Part shown: in pieces, positions 29,262-31,342 of the stretch
Position numbering within the stretch: position 1 is the first letter of the stretch
Layout of the letters: every line of letters starts with the position of its first letter
DNA from: a virus
IMG/VR virus record: IMGVR_UViG_3300029319_000285
Span: 1 to 31,342 of that record
Reading direction: 5' to 3' (one strand)
Length of the DNA stretch: 31,342 bases
Notes under the pieces: model-generated
The model's input: the letters and a program-made list of their open reading frames with translations, nothing else
Told to the model about the DNA's origin: nothing
The model's database searches: none
Made by a program: the position numbers and the translations under genes

Positions 29262-31226
29262 ATGGCTGATAGATCCATTATCGCAGATATGATTTCTGCA
29301 ATGGTAAACGACTCTGACAGTGGCTCGGCAAAGGACAACGCCGAAATCACCGGAAATATCATTGCGGACAAAATTAATCTTTCTGGGATTGGATCGACAG
29401 GGATTAGTGGTGTCCCTGTCACTGTGTCATATATGGATGCCGCCATAGTTCCGATACTAGAATCTATCGCACAACAACTAAGACCAAAAACCAAAGAGCA
29501 AAGAGAAGAAGAGTATGCAAGGATCACTTCGTCAATTATTGATGCCTTAGAGATTTTTCATAATAAAAACGTAGCCACCACTTTGCGAGTCAAGGGTGCG
29601 ATGAGTGGATCGGGAGGAGATGATCGTTCCGGTGAAGGTGGTTTCATCAAAGATGTTTTGGGTGCGTTTAATTTAGGCGGAAACTTTATCAAGGGTATTC
29701 TTGGCATTGGTGCTTTATCCCTTGCTCTCGTCGGGTTTGCATTTTCTCTCAAAAAATTGATGGAGGTTGTTGGGCTTGATTTTAGTACGCTGTTGTTATC
29801 AACAGTTGCCATTGGTGGATTCTTCTTATTGGTGCGGCAAATAGGTAAGGATTTTTCAAAGGTCTTAAAAGGTTCTCTTGGGTTCGCTGCCATTGCAGGA
29901 ACATTAGTTTTGTTTTCAGTCGCTTTGGCTAAATTTGCACCAATAGACTTTAAATCTGTTGCACTTGGCGCACTTGCAATCGGTGGACTATTCAAAGTCG
30001 TTGAGATAATTGGTAGGAAATTTTCAACCGTGATGAAAGGAAACATCGCGTTGGCTGGCATAGGCTTGGCGTTGATTCCCTTTGCCAAGGCAATGCAGAT
30101 GATGACAAAAGTAAATTTTAAAGCCGTGGGAGTTTTGGCTTCTAGTTTGATCACAGTTGGTTTGGCTGTCGCTGCCCTGACTGCCACCATCGCATCTGGT
30201 GTGGGCGGTCTTGCGGTCGCAGGTGCTATCGCTGCTCTGGCTGGTATTGGGGTTGCACTAATACCCTTGGCTTACGCCCTTGACTTGTTTGGAGAGGCGA
30301 GTAAAAAATTTGTGCCGCTGTTCAAAACTTTTGGCAAAGTGATCAAAGGCGTTATTGGAAAAATAGGCGACACATTTACAAGTATCTTGCAATCAGTTGA
30401 GGAATTTTCAAATAAGGTCAGTGTGAGTAATTTGACAGGTGCAGCCAGTGGGATCGGTGCAATTGCAGTGGCTCTTGGGGCTTTCGCTGGTGGTGATTTC
30501 CTCTCATCTGCACTCTCTATTGGTTCGTCCTTCATAGACTTCTTCACTGGCAGAGTGGGTAATGTTGAACTTCTTGGTATTTTAACTTTGTTCGGAGAAT
30601 CAGCCCCTCAACTTTTAAAAACAAATATTCAATTAGAACGTCTTTTAAACAATCTGACAAACATGGCGGGAGGCTTCAAGGGTGAATCTATTCAAAACTT
30701 GCTAACACTTCTTGAAGCACTGAAATCGGAAATACAAGTAACCGAAGGCTTCTTGGGTAAGGTGGCAGGTTTTGTTTTTGGTGGCGATGTAACAGCCTTA
30801 TCGGCACTAATCAAACTCGCTGAAATCTCACCCGATATTGATATTTTCTCCAAAGCAATCTTGGGTCTAACAGAGGCACTGGCTGGGTTGAATTTTGAAT
30901 CATCAGTTTTCAACGCACAGAAGTCTCTCGATGGTTTTGTTGATTATGTCATCGATAATGAAAATGATATTAATAGGGCTGCTGAAATTTTGAATCAACT
31001 CGGAAATGAAAACGCAGCAGCCGTCGCTCTTCAACTCGATGCTGCAAGAGCAGAGGCGGTGGCGGCTGAAATTGGTGCAGGATTTGATCAAGTTGCAAGC
31101 AGCATAAGTGTGATTAACCAAACAGCACCCACACAGATCAATAACAATGTTTCAACATCCTTGTCTGCCTCCACGAATGATATTGAGTTAGCCCACATCA
31201 TTGGTCACGGCACAGTCTTAGATTAA
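29262..31226 (+). CDS. gp29: Tail tape-measure protein (gp29-like)
   Basis: A 654-aa protein; T4 gp29 is 590 aa. The tape measure runs inside the tail tube and sets its length. Residues 1-130 are polar with a helical part (~60-105). Residues ~142-340 are strongly hydrophobic, with several membrane-like segments rich in Ala, Gly, Val and Leu, as tape measures have for insertion into the host membrane; they consist of four ~56-residue repeats. The second half (~345-620) is amphipathic and helical, ending in a polar tail. The gene starts directly at the stop of the 59-codon ORF and is followed by a terminator. Position after gp26 and the presumed chaperone supports the call. Confidence 0.8.
   Translation: MADRSIIADMISAMVNDSDSGSAKDNAEITGNIIADKINLSGIGSTGISGVPVTVSYMDAAIVPILESIAQQLRPKTKEQREEEYARITSSIIDALEIFHNKNVATTLRVKGAMSGSGGDDRSGEGGFIKDVLGAFNLGGNFIKGILGIGALSLALVGFAFSLKKLMEVVGLDFSTLLLSTVAIGGFFLLVRQIGKDFSKVLKGSLGFAAIAGTLVLFSVALAKFAPIDFKSVALGALAIGGLFKVVEIIGRKFSTVMKGNIALAGIGLALIPFAKAMQMMTKVNFKAVGVLASSLITVGLAVAALTATIASGVGGLAVAGAIAALAGIGVALIPLAYALDLFGEASKKFVPLFKTFGKVIKGVIGKIGDTFTSILQSVEEFSNKVSVSNLTGAASGIGAIAVALGAFAGGDFLSSALSIGSSFIDFFTGRVGNVELLGILTLFGESAPQLLKTNIQLERLLNNLTNMAGGFKGESIQNLLTLLEALKSEIQVTEGFLGKVAGFVFGGDVTALSALIKLAEISPDIDIFSKAILGLTEALAGLNFESSVFNAQKSLDGFVDYVIDNENDINRAAEILNQLGNENAAAVALQLDAARAEAVAAEIGAGFDQVASSISVINQTAPTQINNNVSTSLSASTNDIELAHIIGHGTVLD
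29685..30281 (+). repeat. Four ~56-residue repeats in the tape measure
   Basis: Units start near residues 142, 198, 254 and about 316. Each has F-x-K-V-(L/M)-K-G or a similar phrase, then a hydrophobic Ala/Gly stretch. The first three then carry a (D/N)-F at positions 174, 230 and 286, exactly 56 apart. I-G-G-F-F (184) and I-G-G-L-F (240) are also 56 apart. The fourth is shifted by about six residues (A-G-I-G-x-A-L-I-P at 265 and 327). Confidence 0.7.
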
Positions 31227-31227
31227 C

Positions 31228-31256
31228 AAAAAACCCCCGCCGAAGCGGGGGTCTTT
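31228..31256. terminator. Bidirectional rho-independent terminator
   Basis: An 8-bp stem (ACCCCCGC at 31233-31240 with GCGGGGGT at 31245-31252) closes a CGAA loop. It is followed on the plus strand by TCTTT and preceded by six A (31228-31233), which give six T on the minus strand. It begins right after the tape-measure stop and lies between two convergent genes, so it can end transcripts from both sides. The leftward T run is the better one. Confidence 0.9.
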
Positions 31257-31260
31257 GCAC

Positions 31261-31280
31261 ACATCACACACCCGTGATGT
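31261..31280. terminator. Second small hairpin beside the terminator
   Basis: ACATCAC (31261-31267) pairs with GTGATGT (31274-31280) around a 6-base loop. It lies directly after the stop of the convergent gene. It may help end transcription or protect the 3' end; with no T run of its own it is unlikely to be a terminator alone. Confidence 0.4.
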
Positions 31281-31342
31281 TTAGTCCTCTTCGGACAACC
31301 TTTGGAAGTAGGAAAGAGCATCCTCTTCCGAATCAGGCTCGA
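31281..31342 (-). CDS. C-terminal end of a convergent gene (partial)
   Basis: An open frame enters from the right edge on the minus strand and ends with TAA at 31283-31281. The 19 visible residues are acidic (E-P-D-S-E-E-D-A-L-S-Y-F-Q-R-L-S-E-E-D). Of the three minus frames this one ends at a stop just before the hairpins, as a real gene would. The fragment is too short to identify. Confidence 0.6.
   Translation of the reverse strand, partial: EPDSEEDALSYFQRLSEED

Noticed and set aside
29558-30190. 210-codon minus-strand ORF opposite the tape measure
   Set aside because: It lies wholly inside a gene with strong family support; the Ala/Gly/Val-rich codons of the repeats keep the antisense frame open. 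No ribosome site or family match.

Overview
The window is a contiguous block of structural genes from a T4-like (contractile-tail) phage. It looks like the marine T4-like group that includes cyanophages and pelagiphages. I recognise this from family-level resemblance of most products to T4 head-completion, neck, baseplate and tail proteins, and from the T4 gene order 25-6-7-8-...-13-14-15-16-17. GC looks to be about 40% by eye. There is no host gene, tRNA, photosynthesis gene or other metabolic gene here, so the host cannot be fixed from this sequence. Coding density is nearly complete; the longest stretch without a firmly called gene is the 96 bases before the neck gene gp13.

Layout. From 26720 down to 1 everything reads on the minus strand, in this order of transcription: gp48 (tail tube cap), gp53 (wedge), gp27-like hub protein, gp5 spike without a lysozyme domain, a PAAR spike tip, two unrecognised proteins of about 244 and 286 aa, gp25, gp6, gp7, gp8, a 1876-aa protein ending in a tail-collar domain, a 1570-aa fibre-like protein with collagen-like blocks, gp13, gp14, gp15, gp16 and the first 41 codons of the large terminase gp17. 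From 26744 to 31226 the plus strand carries gp4 (head completion nuclease), an unrecognised 195-aa protein, a tail-tube-family protein (gp54-like), gp26, a 59-codon ORF and a tape-measure protein (gp29-like). A hairpin terminator at about 31233-31252 separates this from the tail end of a convergent gene that runs off the right edge.

How the genes work together. The left arm encodes the central spike and hub (gp5, gp27, PAAR), the wedges (gp53, gp25, gp6, gp7, gp8), the distal fibre or adhesin proteins (the two giants), the neck (gp13, gp14), the tail terminator (gp15) and the packaging motor (gp16, gp17). The right arm encodes the tape measure, its probable chaperones, the tube initiator and a head-completion factor. 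Many adjacent genes overlap as TAATG or ATGA, which points to translational coupling of stoichiometric assembly partners.

Most interesting points: (1) a T7 slippery run at the 3' end of gp26 that would join it by a -1 frameshift to the small ORF just before the tape-measure gene, like the lambda G/GT tail chaperones; (2) a beads-on-a-string fibre in which at least four similar beta modules alternate with collagen-like Gly-X-Y blocks; (3) four ~56-residue repeats in the tape measure; (4) a Ser/Gly/Tyr-rich tail on gp6 whose last codons also form the ribosome-binding site of gp7; (5) the replacement of T4 genes 9-12 and wac by just two giant genes.
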